Part shown: positions 45,681-53,411 of the stretch, piece after piece
Position numbering within the stretch: position 1 is the stretch's first letter
Layout: each line of letters begins with the position of its first letter
Origin: an uncultured Myxococcaceae bacterium
GTDB taxonomy: Bacteria; Myxococcota_A; Polyangia; Polyangiales; Ga0077539
Direction: 5' to 3'
Assembly: GCA_945952225.1 (NCBI GenBank)
Contig: CAMFHP010000031.1
Coordinates: 1-64,000, forward strand
Length of the DNA: 64,000 nucleotides
Made by a program: the position numbers and the translations under genes
The notes under the pieces: generated by a model
The model's input: only the letters and a program-made list of their open reading frames with translations
What the model was told of the DNA's origin: nothing
Databases searched by the model: none

Positions 45681-47717
45681 TTGACCGCGCGCGTCTCGCT
45701 GCCGTTCGATGCGCCGGTGCGCCGCCCGCTCGTCGCCCTCGCGCTCATCCTCACGCCGCTCCGCGCCTCCGCGCAGGAGAGCGCCGGCGAGGCCACCGTG
45801 CGCGGCCGCCCCGCGCGTCGCGAGCTCACCACCGTGCCCCTCTCGCGCGAGGAGGTGCAGCGCATCCCGGGCTCCTTCGGTGACGCGCTGCGGTCGATCC
45901 AGAACCTCCCCGGCGTGGCCCGCGCGCCCTTTCTCTCGGGCTCGCTCATGGTGCGAGGCTCGGCGCCCGCCGACACGCTCGTGCTCGTCGACGGCACGTT
46001 CCTCCCCGCCGCGTACCACTTCGGCGGCCTCGGAAGCACCGTCGCCACCGAGATGCTCGACCGCCTCGATTTCTACCCCGGCAACTTCAGCGCGCGCTTC
46101 GGACGCGCCACCGGCGGCGTGGTCGAAGCGGGCCTCCGTGCGCCGCTGCGCGAGGGCGCGCGCACCACGCTCCACCTCGGCGTGCTCGACGCGGGCGCGT
46201 TCACGGAGACGGCCCTCTCGCGCACGCTCTCCGTCGCGGTCTCGGGACGCTTCGGATGGGTGGGCTACCTGCTCTCGCCCGTGCTCGCCGCCGCGACGGG
46301 CACCGCGAGCTTCTTCGGCTACTGGGACTACCAGGCCGTGCTCGACTGGCACCCCTCGGGGCGCGATCGCGTGCGCGTGGCCCTCTTCGGCAGCGGAGAC
46401 TCCGCGGGCGCGGCCTCGGGCGAGCGCAGCACCACGGGCATCGGCATGGGCTTTCACATCGCCCAGCTCTCGTGGACGCGCACCTTCACCGCGCGCACGC
46501 AGCTCTCCGTCGCCGTCGCCACCGGGTGGAACGGCCTCACGTTCTCGTCGCGCGATGGGTCCGCGCCCGCCGACACGGTGGGCCTCGACAGCGCGCCCAC
46601 CCACGCGCGCATCGAGCTCACGCACGGCTTCGGACTGCGCCACCGGCTCTACCTCGGCTTCGACGGCGTGTTCGGCGCGCGCACCTACCGCACCGACTTC
46701 TCCGCGCCCTCGCGTGACGGATCCATCGAACGCAGCACCACGAGCACCGACGTGACCCTCGCGCTGCCGGGCCTCTACGCCGAGCTCGACCTCGCGCCCG
46801 TGCGGGGCCTGCACCTCCGACCGGGCGCGCGCCTCGATGTGTCGGGCGAGACGGGCACGGCGATCCTCTCGCCGCGCATGAGCGCCACCGTGGATGCGTG
46901 GCGCGATGGCGTCGTGAAGTTCGGCGTCGGGTACTACGCGCAGCCCTCGCTCTCCGAGCGCGTGGCCGTGGCGCCCGAGCTCCTCGTGCTCGCCAACGAG
47001 GTCGCCCGCGACGGACAGCGACCGCGCCCCGAGCGCAGCGTGCATGTGGGGCTCGGCGTCGAGCAGCGCCTCACGCCGTGGATCACCCTCTCCGTCGAGG
47101 GATTCTACAAATCGATCCGCGATGCGCTCGTGGGCTTTCCCTCGCTCGATCTGCTCATCGCGGGCGAGGAGAACCTCGGGCTCAACGCGCTCCGCTACGA
47201 CGGACTCGGCCGCGCGTACGGCGTCGAGGTGCTGCTCCGTCACCGACAGGGCGAGCGCTTCTTCGGCTGGATCGCCTACACCCTCATGCGCGCCGAACGC
47301 CGCGACGGACCGACGTCTCCGTGGCGTCCCTTCGAGTTCGACCAGACGCACATTCTCACCGCCGTGGGGAGCGTGCGGCTCGGGCGCGGATGGGAGCTCG
47401 GCGCGCGCTTCCGCTACGTCACGGGACGACCCACGGGCTACGACCGCACGCTCTTTCTCTCGCTCACGGGCACGACGATTCCGCTGGGCAGCGAGCCGTG
47501 GCTCGACCGCGTGCCCGACTTTCACCAGCTCGACCTGCGCGTCGAGAAGACCTGGGTCCACCCGTGGGGACGCGTGTCGTTCTTCTTCGAAGTGCTCAAC
47601 GCCTACAACCGCCTCAACGCCGAGCGCGTGCGCTGGGACGCGGACCACAGCACCTCGTACCCCTCGGGCGTGTACCTCCCCATCGTGCCCAACCTCGGAG
47701 TGCGCGGTGAGCTCTGA
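45681..47717 (+). CDS. TonB-dependent outer-membrane receptor, 678 aa
   Basis: A signal peptide (PLVALALILTPLRASAQ) precedes a plug domain with VQRIPGSFGDALRSIQNLPGV, LMVRGSAPADTLVLVDG and FYPGNFSARFGRATGGVVE, the standard plug motifs. The rest is a ~22-strand barrel ending in a short (LGVRGEL) tail. No carboxypeptidase-like or STN domain is visible, so it is of simple type; the ligand (iron complex, vitamin or glycan) is unknown. Starts: TTG 45681, or GTG 45717, which gives a neater signal peptide. The stop lies inside the start of the following lipoprotein gene (11-bp overlap). The divergent promoter at 45621-45650 serves the other strand. Confidence 0.88.
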   Translation: MTARVSLPFDAPVRRPLVALALILTPLRASAQESAGEATVRGRPARRELTTVPLSREEVQRIPGSFGDALRSIQNLPGVARAPFLSGSLMVRGSAPADTLVLVDGTFLPAAYHFGGLGSTVATEMLDRLDFYPGNFSARFGRATGGVVEAGLRAPLREGARTTLHLGVLDAGAFTETALSRTLSVAVSGRFGWVGYLLSPVLAAATGTASFFGYWDYQAVLDWHPSGRDRVRVALFGSGDSAGAASGERSTTGIGMGFHIAQLSWTRTFTARTQLSVAVATGWNGLTFSSRDGSAPADTVGLDSAPTHARIELTHGFGLRHRLYLGFDGVFGARTYRTDFSAPSRDGSIERSTTSTDVTLALPGLYAELDLAPVRGLHLRPGARLDVSGETGTAILSPRMSATVDAWRDGVVKFGVGYYAQPSLSERVAVAPELLVLANEVARDGQRPRPERSVHVGLGVEQRLTPWITLSVEGFYKSIRDALVGFPSLDLLIAGEENLGLNALRYDGLGRAYGVEVLLRHRQGERFFGWIAYTLMRAERRDGPTSPWRPFEFDQTHILTAVGSVRLGRGWELGARFRYVTGRPTGYDRTLFLSLTGTTIPLGSEPWLDRVPDFHQLDLRVEKTWVHPWGRVSFFFEVLNAYNRLNAERVRWDADHSTSYPSGVYLPIVPNLGVRGEL

Positions 47718-48654
47718 CCGTCGCCTCGTCGCGCTCGCGAGCGCCCTGTGCTTCACGGCCTGCACGCAGTGTCCGCCCGATCCGCACGTGATCCGCGCGA
47801 TGCGCGTCGCGGGCGCCACCTTCGATCCGCCCGTGGCCCCGCCCGGCGGAGCGGTCACCGTGCGCCTCCACACCCTCGACGTCGAAGACCGCGCGGTCGT
47901 CGTCGACTGGTACCGCTGCCCCGCGAACCTCCGGCTCACGGCCTTCGCGTCGCTCGACGGCGCGCTCGACCTCGCGAGCGTCGTGGCCCCGTGCCTCGCG
48001 CAGGGCGCCTTCGCGCACGGCCTCTCGGTGCAGGTGCCCGTCAACGCCGAGGGCGGAACGCTCGACACCGCGCCCTATCGAAGCGCGCGTCGCTTCACCG
48101 ACCTCGTGGCCTTCGCGTGCGCCGACGGAACGATCGAAGCCCCGCCCGAAGGAGGCACCGTTCCCCGCTGCACGGGCACGCGCGGGGTGCTCACCACCGT
48201 GTCGATTCCGGGGCCCCTCGCCGATGGGAGCGCCCTCGCCGCCGAGCCCGCGACGCTCTCGAACTTCACCCTCGACGGAGCGCCCTGGGGCGAGCGCGAC
48301 GTGCCCACCGTCGACCGCTGCGAAGGCGCGCGTGCGTCGTGTGTGGCGCGCGAGATCGCCTTTCACACCCCCGAGGGATCGACCGCGATCGAGCTCGCGA
48401 ACGAGAACGGCGCGGGCGTGCTCGGCGTGCCCACCGACGCCACGGTGTTCGTGAACTACCACACGACCGCGATGGCCCCGGCCTTCGAAGATTTCTGCGC
48501 CATCGACCGCGACGCGAGCCTGAACACCGGCGGCCGTCCCGTGACGCTCGCGTGGGTTCCTTCCGCGGAGACCGGCGAGGTGACCTTCTGGTTCACGGGG
48601 CGACGCTACGGCGGCGGACTCACCGTCACACGACGCACGCTGAGGGTGCAGTGA
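47707..48654 (+). CDS. Lipoprotein, 315 aa, coupled to the receptor
   Basis: GTG start at 47707 lies inside the end of the receptor gene. The N-terminus VALASALCFTAC carries a lipobox-like site ending in Cys, and further Cys follow (CTQCPPD). The body has Ig-like beta features (PPVAPPGGAVTVRLHTLDVEDRAVVVDWY) and several Cys pairs probably forming disulfides. No enzyme motif is seen. Its stop shares GTGA with the third gene. The receptor and both lipoproteins are therefore made from one coupled message, suggesting a surface complex for uptake or binding; the family is not recognised. Confidence 0.8.
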   Translation: MSSDRRLVALASALCFTACTQCPPDPHVIRAMRVAGATFDPPVAPPGGAVTVRLHTLDVEDRAVVVDWYRCPANLRLTAFASLDGALDLASVVAPCLAQGAFAHGLSVQVPVNAEGGTLDTAPYRSARRFTDLVAFACADGTIEAPPEGGTVPRCTGTRGVLTTVSIPGPLADGSALAAEPATLSNFTLDGAPWGERDVPTVDRCEGARASCVAREIAFHTPEGSTAIELANENGAGVLGVPTDATVFVNYHTTAMAPAFEDFCAIDRDASLNTGGRPVTLAWVPSAETGEVTFWFTGRRYGGGLTVTRRTLRVQ

Positions 48655-49235
48655 GGCGCGCGCTCGTGACCGTGGCGATGACCGCGGCGTGCGCGTCGAC
48701 GCCGACGTTTCACACGCCCGTCGACCCGTCCGCGCTGCGACCGGGCGAAGGCCGCGTGGCCGTCACCGTGCGCTCCTCGGGCGCCACACAACACGTCGCC
48801 CCCGTGCCCGAAGGAACCGCCGCCACGCAGGGCATGGACGTGACCCCGTGGTGCGACACGCCCTGCACGCTGCACCTCGCACCGGGCGCATGGACGCTCT
48901 GGGCCGGCGCTCCCTCCGTGCGCGACAGCGTGAGCGCGCTGCGCGTCGCAGAACGACCGCTCGACGTGGTGCTCCACGCGCCCGAGCGGCGTCGGTGGGA
49001 GCGCGGTCGCAACCTCGTGGTGGGCGGCGCGGGCCTCGCGGCGCTGGGTGTGATCTTCGTGGGCTTCAGTCCGCTGGAGATCACCGGCGGATCGCCCACG
49101 GGCCCCGAGACCGTCGCCGTGGGCCTCGGACTCGGCGCCATCGGCGGCGCGCTGTTGTGGTGGGGATTGCGCGAGATGCGCGCGGAGCCCGCGGGGGCGG
49201 CGTCGATCGACGTCACGCCCCCGCGCGCGGAATGA
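48651..49235 (+). CDS. Lipoprotein with C-terminal membrane hairpin, 194 aa
   Basis: Starts at GTG 48651, overlapping the upstream stop by 4 bp. Lipobox in MTAAC near residue 14. The middle (~30-115) is beta-rich and resembles a PEGA-type domain (GRVAVTVRSSG, CTLHLAPGAWTLWAG). Two hydrophobic helices near residues 124-143 and 152-170 form a Gly-rich hairpin (GGAGLAALGVIFVGF and VGLGLGAIGGALLWW). A lipid anchor plus a helical hairpin is odd for a periplasmic lipoprotein. It completes the receptor operon and ends 3 bp before the convergent Cys-rich gene. Confidence 0.78.
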   Translation: MRRALVTVAMTAACASTPTFHTPVDPSALRPGEGRVAVTVRSSGATQHVAPVPEGTAATQGMDVTPWCDTPCTLHLAPGAWTLWAGAPSVRDSVSALRVAERPLDVVLHAPERRRWERGRNLVVGGAGLAALGVIFVGFSPLEITGGSPTGPETVAVGLGLGAIGGALLWWGLREMRAEPAGAASIDVTPPRAE

Positions 49236-49238
49236 CGG

Positions 49239-52200
49239 TCAGAGCAGCGGGAGCCGCGCGAAGAGCGCGCCCGACCCGCTCGTCACCCAGAGGAAGCCGC
49301 TGTCGCTCACGGTGCACGCGCCGTTGTTCCCGTGGTCGCCGGGAAAGTCGGTGATGCGCGCCCACACGCGCGTGGCGATGTCGTACTGCCACATCTCGGT
49401 GCCGCTCGACGCGCCGGCCGCGTAGATGTGCCCGCTGCGGTCGCCGCAGAAGATGTCGTTCATGTGCCCGCGCGGGTGCGACGGCAGGCTCGTGAACACG
49501 CCCGTCGCCGGGTTGTACGCGATGAGCTCGCCCGCCGAGTACGTGGGCGCGATGTAGAGCTGCGCCGCGACGGGATCCCACACGAGGCGCGGCTCGTACG
49601 AGCTGCCCGCGATGGTCACGGTCACGTAGGTGAGCGTGTCGGTGGCGATCACGTAGCGCACGAGGCGGCGGTCCGTGGTCATCGCCCAGAGGCTCGTGCC
49701 GTCGTAGACGGTCATCGAGTAGTCCGTCGAGGCCACGCCCGAGCGCAGCGTCGTCCAGGTGTTCGTCGCGATCGTGTAGCGCAGCACCGCGCCGCCGCGA
49801 ATGAGGTAGAGCGACCCGCCCACCCACGCCATGTTCGACCAGATGCTCACGTTGACGGGCAGCGAGGCGAGGGCCGTCCACGTGTTGGCCGACATCGAGT
49901 AGCGCCACATCGCGGTGTCCTGCGCGGTGTAGATGAAGTCCTCGCCCGCGGGCGAGTAGTCGGTGTAGCCGGGGTACTGCGATCCGCCGTTCGCGCGCGT
50001 CGTCCACGCGGTGCCCGTCGCGCCGGTGAAGCGCACCACCGAGCGGCACGCGCCCGCGGTGCAGACCTGGCCCGTGGCGCAGGCCGTTCCGCACGCGCCG
50101 CAGTTCGAAGCGTCGGTCTGCGTGTCACGGCACACGCCCGCGCAGTTGGTCTGCCCCGTGGGACACACCAGCGTGCACGCGCCCGCCACGCACGTGAGCC
50201 CGGTGGCGCAGGTGCGCCCGCACGCGCCGCAGTTCGCGCCGTCGGTGGTCACGTTCACGCACGACCCCGAGCAGTTGGTGAGCCCGGTGCCGCAGAGGGC
50301 CGCGCACGCGCCCGACGAGCACACCTGGCCCGACGCGCACACGCGCCCGCACATGCCGCAGTTCGCGTTGCTCGACGCGAGGTCGACGCAGGTCGATCCG
50401 CACGCGGTCGAGCCCGTAGGGCACGACAGCACGCACGCGCCCGCCACGCAGCGGTTGCCCGCGGGACACACGTTGCCGCACGCGCCGCAGTGGTTCGTGT
50501 CGGCGGTGAGGTCACGGCACGCGCCCGCGCAGTTGGTGAAGCCCGACGCGCACACCACCGTGCACACGCCCGCGGTGCAGGCCTGGCCCGACGGACACGC
50601 GCGCCCGCACGCGCCGCAGTGGTTCGTGTCGGTGGTGAGATCGCGGCACACGCCCGAGCAGTTGCTCGTTCCCGCGCCGCACGAGACCGCGCACGTTCCG
50701 CTCGAACAGAGCTGGCCCGCGGGGCACGCGCGTCCGCACGCGCCGCAGTGGTTGTTGTCGGTGTCGGTGTCGCGGCACACGCCCGAGCAGTTGGTCGTTC
50801 CCGCGCCGCACGAGACCGCGCACGTTCCGCTCGAACAGAGCTGGCCCGCGGGGCACGCGCGCCCGCACGCGCCGCAGTTCGCGGCGTCGCTCGTGAGGTC
50901 GCGGCACACGCCCGAGCAGTTCGTCGTGCCCGACACGCAGCTCACGGTGCACGCGCCCGCGGAGCACACCTGCCCCGACGCGCACGCGCGGCCGCACATG
51001 CCGCAGTTGCCGTTGTCGCTCGTGAGGTCGCGGCACGTGCCCGCGCAGTTGCTCTGCCCCGCGCCGCAGGTCACCGCACACGCGCCCGAGGAGCACACCT
51101 GGCCCGCGGGGCACGCGCGCCCGCACGCGCCGCAGTTCGTGTTGCTCGTGGTGAGGTCGACGCAGAGCGCGCCGCACACCGTGGAGCCCGACGGACACGT
51201 GATCTCGCAGCGCCCCGCGATGCAGAGCGAGCCCGCCGCGCAGGCCATGCCGCACGCGCCGCAGTGGGCCTCGTCGGCGGTGAGGTCGTGGCAGGTGCCC
51301 GCGCAGTTGGTGAAGCCCGTGGTGCAGCTCACGCCGCACACGCCGCCGGAGCAGAGCTGCCCCGACGGACACGCGCGCCCGCACGCGCCGCAGTTGCCGT
51401 TGTCGGTGGTGAGGTCGCGGCAGGTGCCCGCGCAGTTGTTCGTGCCCGCGGCGCAGGTCACGGCGCACGCGCCCGACACACACGCGGTGCCCGACGCACA
51501 CGCGTTGCCGCACGCGCCGCAGTTGGCGTTGTCGTTCATGAGGTCGCGGCAGGTGCCCGCGCAGTTCGTGGTGCCGGTCACGCAGCTCACGGCGCACGCG
51601 CCCATGGCGCACACCTGGCCCGACGCACACGCGTTGCCGCACGCGCCGCAGTTGGCGCGGTCGGTGGTGAGGTCGCGGCACGTGCCCGCGCAGTCGGTCT
51701 GGCCCGCGACGCACGACGTGGTGCACATCGACGAGGCGCACACCTGGCCCGCGGCGCAGCGCACGCCGCAGCCGCCGCAGTTGTCGCGGTCGGTGCGGGT
51801 GTTGGCGCAGTAGCGCGCGCCCGCGGAGGCGTCGACGCCCGCGCCCGCGTCACCCGACGAGGCGGTGCAGGTGGCGAGGTCTGACGCGCACTCGACGGTG
51901 CATCCGCCGTTGGAGCACACCTGGCCCGCGGGGCACGCGTTGCCGCACGCGCCGCAGTTCGCGCGGTCGGTGGCGGTGGTGACGCAGAAGCTCCCGCAGA
52001 GCTGCTGGCCCGTCGGACAGCTCGTCACGCAGCGGCCCATGGAGCACACGCTCCCGCCCTGACACACGGTGCCGCACGCGCCGCAGTGGTCGCGGTTCGA
52101 CTGCGTGTCGACGCACACGCCGCCGCACGCCATCTGCCCGCCCGTACACTGAGGACCGAGGTCCGTGCTGTCTGCCGTGCCGCCGTCGCCGGCGACGACC

Positions 52201-52271
52201 GGCGTGCCGTCACAGGCCGCGAGTGCGACGACCGCACCGAGCGCGGCCGCCCATCGTAGAAGCTGTTTCAT
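49239..52271 (-). CDS. Giant Cys-rich repeat lipoprotein with kelch-like propeller head, 1010 aa
   Basis: Lipobox LAAC after MKQLLRWAAALGAVVALAAC, then a short Asp/Gly tether. Residues ~45-745 hold 16 tandem units of ~43 residues, each with about eight Cys in the order CGACG, C, C, C, C, C, C with regular spacing (15 full plus one partial; unit 2 has a Gly/Ala/Ser insert). The last ~260 residues form kelch-like blades (MWRYSMSANTWTALASLP, LRYTIATNTWTTL, MWQYDIATRVWARI). The product should be a disulfide-rich rigid stalk that holds a propeller away from the outer membrane. Adjacent units differ little, showing recent duplication. Confidence 0.88.
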   Translation of the reverse strand: MKQLLRWAAALGAVVALAACDGTPVVAGDGGTADSTDLGPQCTGGQMACGGVCVDTQSNRDHCGACGTVCQGGSVCSMGRCVTSCPTGQQLCGSFCVTTATDRANCGACGNACPAGQVCSNGGCTVECASDLATCTASSGDAGAGVDASAGARYCANTRTDRDNCGGCGVRCAAGQVCASSMCTTSCVAGQTDCAGTCRDLTTDRANCGACGNACASGQVCAMGACAVSCVTGTTNCAGTCRDLMNDNANCGACGNACASGTACVSGACAVTCAAGTNNCAGTCRDLTTDNGNCGACGRACPSGQLCSGGVCGVSCTTGFTNCAGTCHDLTADEAHCGACGMACAAGSLCIAGRCEITCPSGSTVCGALCVDLTTSNTNCGACGRACPAGQVCSSGACAVTCGAGQSNCAGTCRDLTSDNGNCGMCGRACASGQVCSAGACTVSCVSGTTNCSGVCRDLTSDAANCGACGRACPAGQLCSSGTCAVSCGAGTTNCSGVCRDTDTDNNHCGACGRACPAGQLCSSGTCAVSCGAGTSNCSGVCRDLTTDTNHCGACGRACPSGQACTAGVCTVVCASGFTNCAGACRDLTADTNHCGACGNVCPAGNRCVAGACVLSCPTGSTACGSTCVDLASSNANCGMCGRVCASGQVCSSGACAALCGTGLTNCSGSCVNVTTDGANCGACGRTCATGLTCVAGACTLVCPTGQTNCAGVCRDTQTDASNCGACGTACATGQVCTAGACRSVVRFTGATGTAWTTRANGGSQYPGYTDYSPAGEDFIYTAQDTAMWRYSMSANTWTALASLPVNVSIWSNMAWVGGSLYLIRGGAVLRYTIATNTWTTLRSGVASTDYSMTVYDGTSLWAMTTDRRLVRYVIATDTLTYVTVTIAGSSYEPRLVWDPVAAQLYIAPTYSAGELIAYNPATGVFTSLPSHPRGHMNDIFCGDRSGHIYAAGASSGTEMWQYDIATRVWARITDFPGDHGNNGACTVSDSGFLWVTSGSGALFARLPLL
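50040..52095. repeat. Coding tandem repeat, 16 units of ~129 bp
   Basis: DNA counterpart of the 43-residue Cys units in the lipoprotein gene. The unit length is a multiple of three and the frame is never broken. The two units around 50670-50880 share a stretch of roughly 80 bp with only one difference, so duplication or gene conversion is recent. Copy number may therefore vary between strains, and assemblies may collapse here. Confidence 0.85.
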
Positions 52272-52453
52272 CGATCGCCCCGAAGTTGGAGAGAGTCATC
52301 CGCGAGAGCGCGGAGCGCGCACGCTAGGCCCCGCGACACACCCTCAACAAGCGGCGTCGCGGTCGCACCCGGGGGAATGCGCGCGGTGCGTTCCGACGGT
52401 CGGACGCGTCGACAACTGGAGCCTCCTCGCGCGCGGTGCGAGCCTCCCGCGCC

Positions 52454-53353
52454 ATGAAGTTCACCGTAGAGACCCGCATCGACATCGGCTCGTCGACCAA
52501 CAGCCTCGCCCTCTCGCGCGACGGCGCGCAGGTGGCGGTCACGAGCTTCGACCAGAAGCTCCGCGCGTACGACACCGCGACGATGAAGCACCTCAAGACG
52601 GTGCACCTCGGCACGGCCTTTCCCCATGCGGTGTGCTACTCGCCCGACGGTCGCTTCGTGGCCTCGGGCGGCAAGGCGATCACGCTCTTCGACACGTCGA
52701 CGTGGAAGAAGGGCGCGAGCCTCAAGGGCCACAAGCACGAGATTCAAGACGCCACGTTCTCGGCCGACGGCACGCACGTCTACACGGTCTCGGGCAACGG
52801 TTACACGCCCGCGGACTGGAGCGTGCGCGCGTGGGACGCAGCCTCCGGCGAGCAGCGCTGGCGCTACAAGGGAACGCAGCAGATCTACGCGGTCGCGGCC
52901 TCGCACGACGGACGCCTCGTGGCCGCGGGCGACGTGATGGGGCTCGTGACGATCCACGACGCGGCGACCGGCGACGTGAAGGTCTCCTCGCACGCCGACA
53001 CGTGGACGTACGAGGCCCACTTCACCCCCGACGATCGCACGGTGATCTACGCGGGCGACTTCGACGGACTGCGGCTCGTGAACGCGGCCGACGGCGCGAT
53101 CCGCGAGGTGCGCACGGGCCACAGCGCGCGCTCGTTCGCGCTCACGGCCGACGCGTCGCGGGCCTTCATCGGATCGACGGCGTACGGCGCGCCCGTGCCC
53201 CTCTGCGTGGTCGACCTCGCGCGCGGTGAGGTCATCGCCGAAGGGCCCGCGCTCGGACGCCTCCCGCAGGGTGTCGCGCTCTCGCCCGACGGCCGTCGCT
53301 TGTATGTGCTGATGAACGAGCCCAACGAGCTCGTGGTGCTGTCGGTGACGTGA
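52454..53353 (+). CDS. WD40/YVTN-type beta-propeller protein, 299 aa
   Basis: Seven blade-like repeats are visible: NSLALSRDGAQVAVTSFDQKLRAYD, HAVCYSPDGRFVASGGKAITLFD, QDATFSADGTHVYTV and so on to VALSPDGRRLYVLMNEPNELVVLSV, all with SxDG turns. No signal peptide is present, so the protein is probably cytoplasmic, unlike its two neighbours. ATG 52454 (MKFTVETRIDIG) has weak ribosome-site support. It is divergent from the kelch-type lipoprotein and convergent with the RCC1-type one. Propellers of this type are binding platforms; the partner is unknown. Confidence 0.88.
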   Translation: MKFTVETRIDIGSSTNSLALSRDGAQVAVTSFDQKLRAYDTATMKHLKTVHLGTAFPHAVCYSPDGRFVASGGKAITLFDTSTWKKGASLKGHKHEIQDATFSADGTHVYTVSGNGYTPADWSVRAWDAASGEQRWRYKGTQQIYAVAASHDGRLVAAGDVMGLVTIHDAATGDVKVSSHADTWTYEAHFTPDDRTVIYAGDFDGLRLVNAADGAIREVRTGHSARSFALTADASRAFIGSTAYGAPVPLCVVDLARGEVIAEGPALGRLPQGVALSPDGRRLYVLMNEPNELVVLSVT

Positions 53354-53411
53354 TGCGGTGGCGGAGCTCGGAGGGCGCGCGGCACACGCGCGACGCGCCC
53401 TCCGCCGCGCG

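Noticed and set aside
49332-51884. Two long (+) frames over the Cys-rich gene, with regular His/Ala repeats
   Set aside because: The regularity is only the 129-bp repeat read on the wrong strand; the (-) frame gives the disulfide modules and signal peptide.
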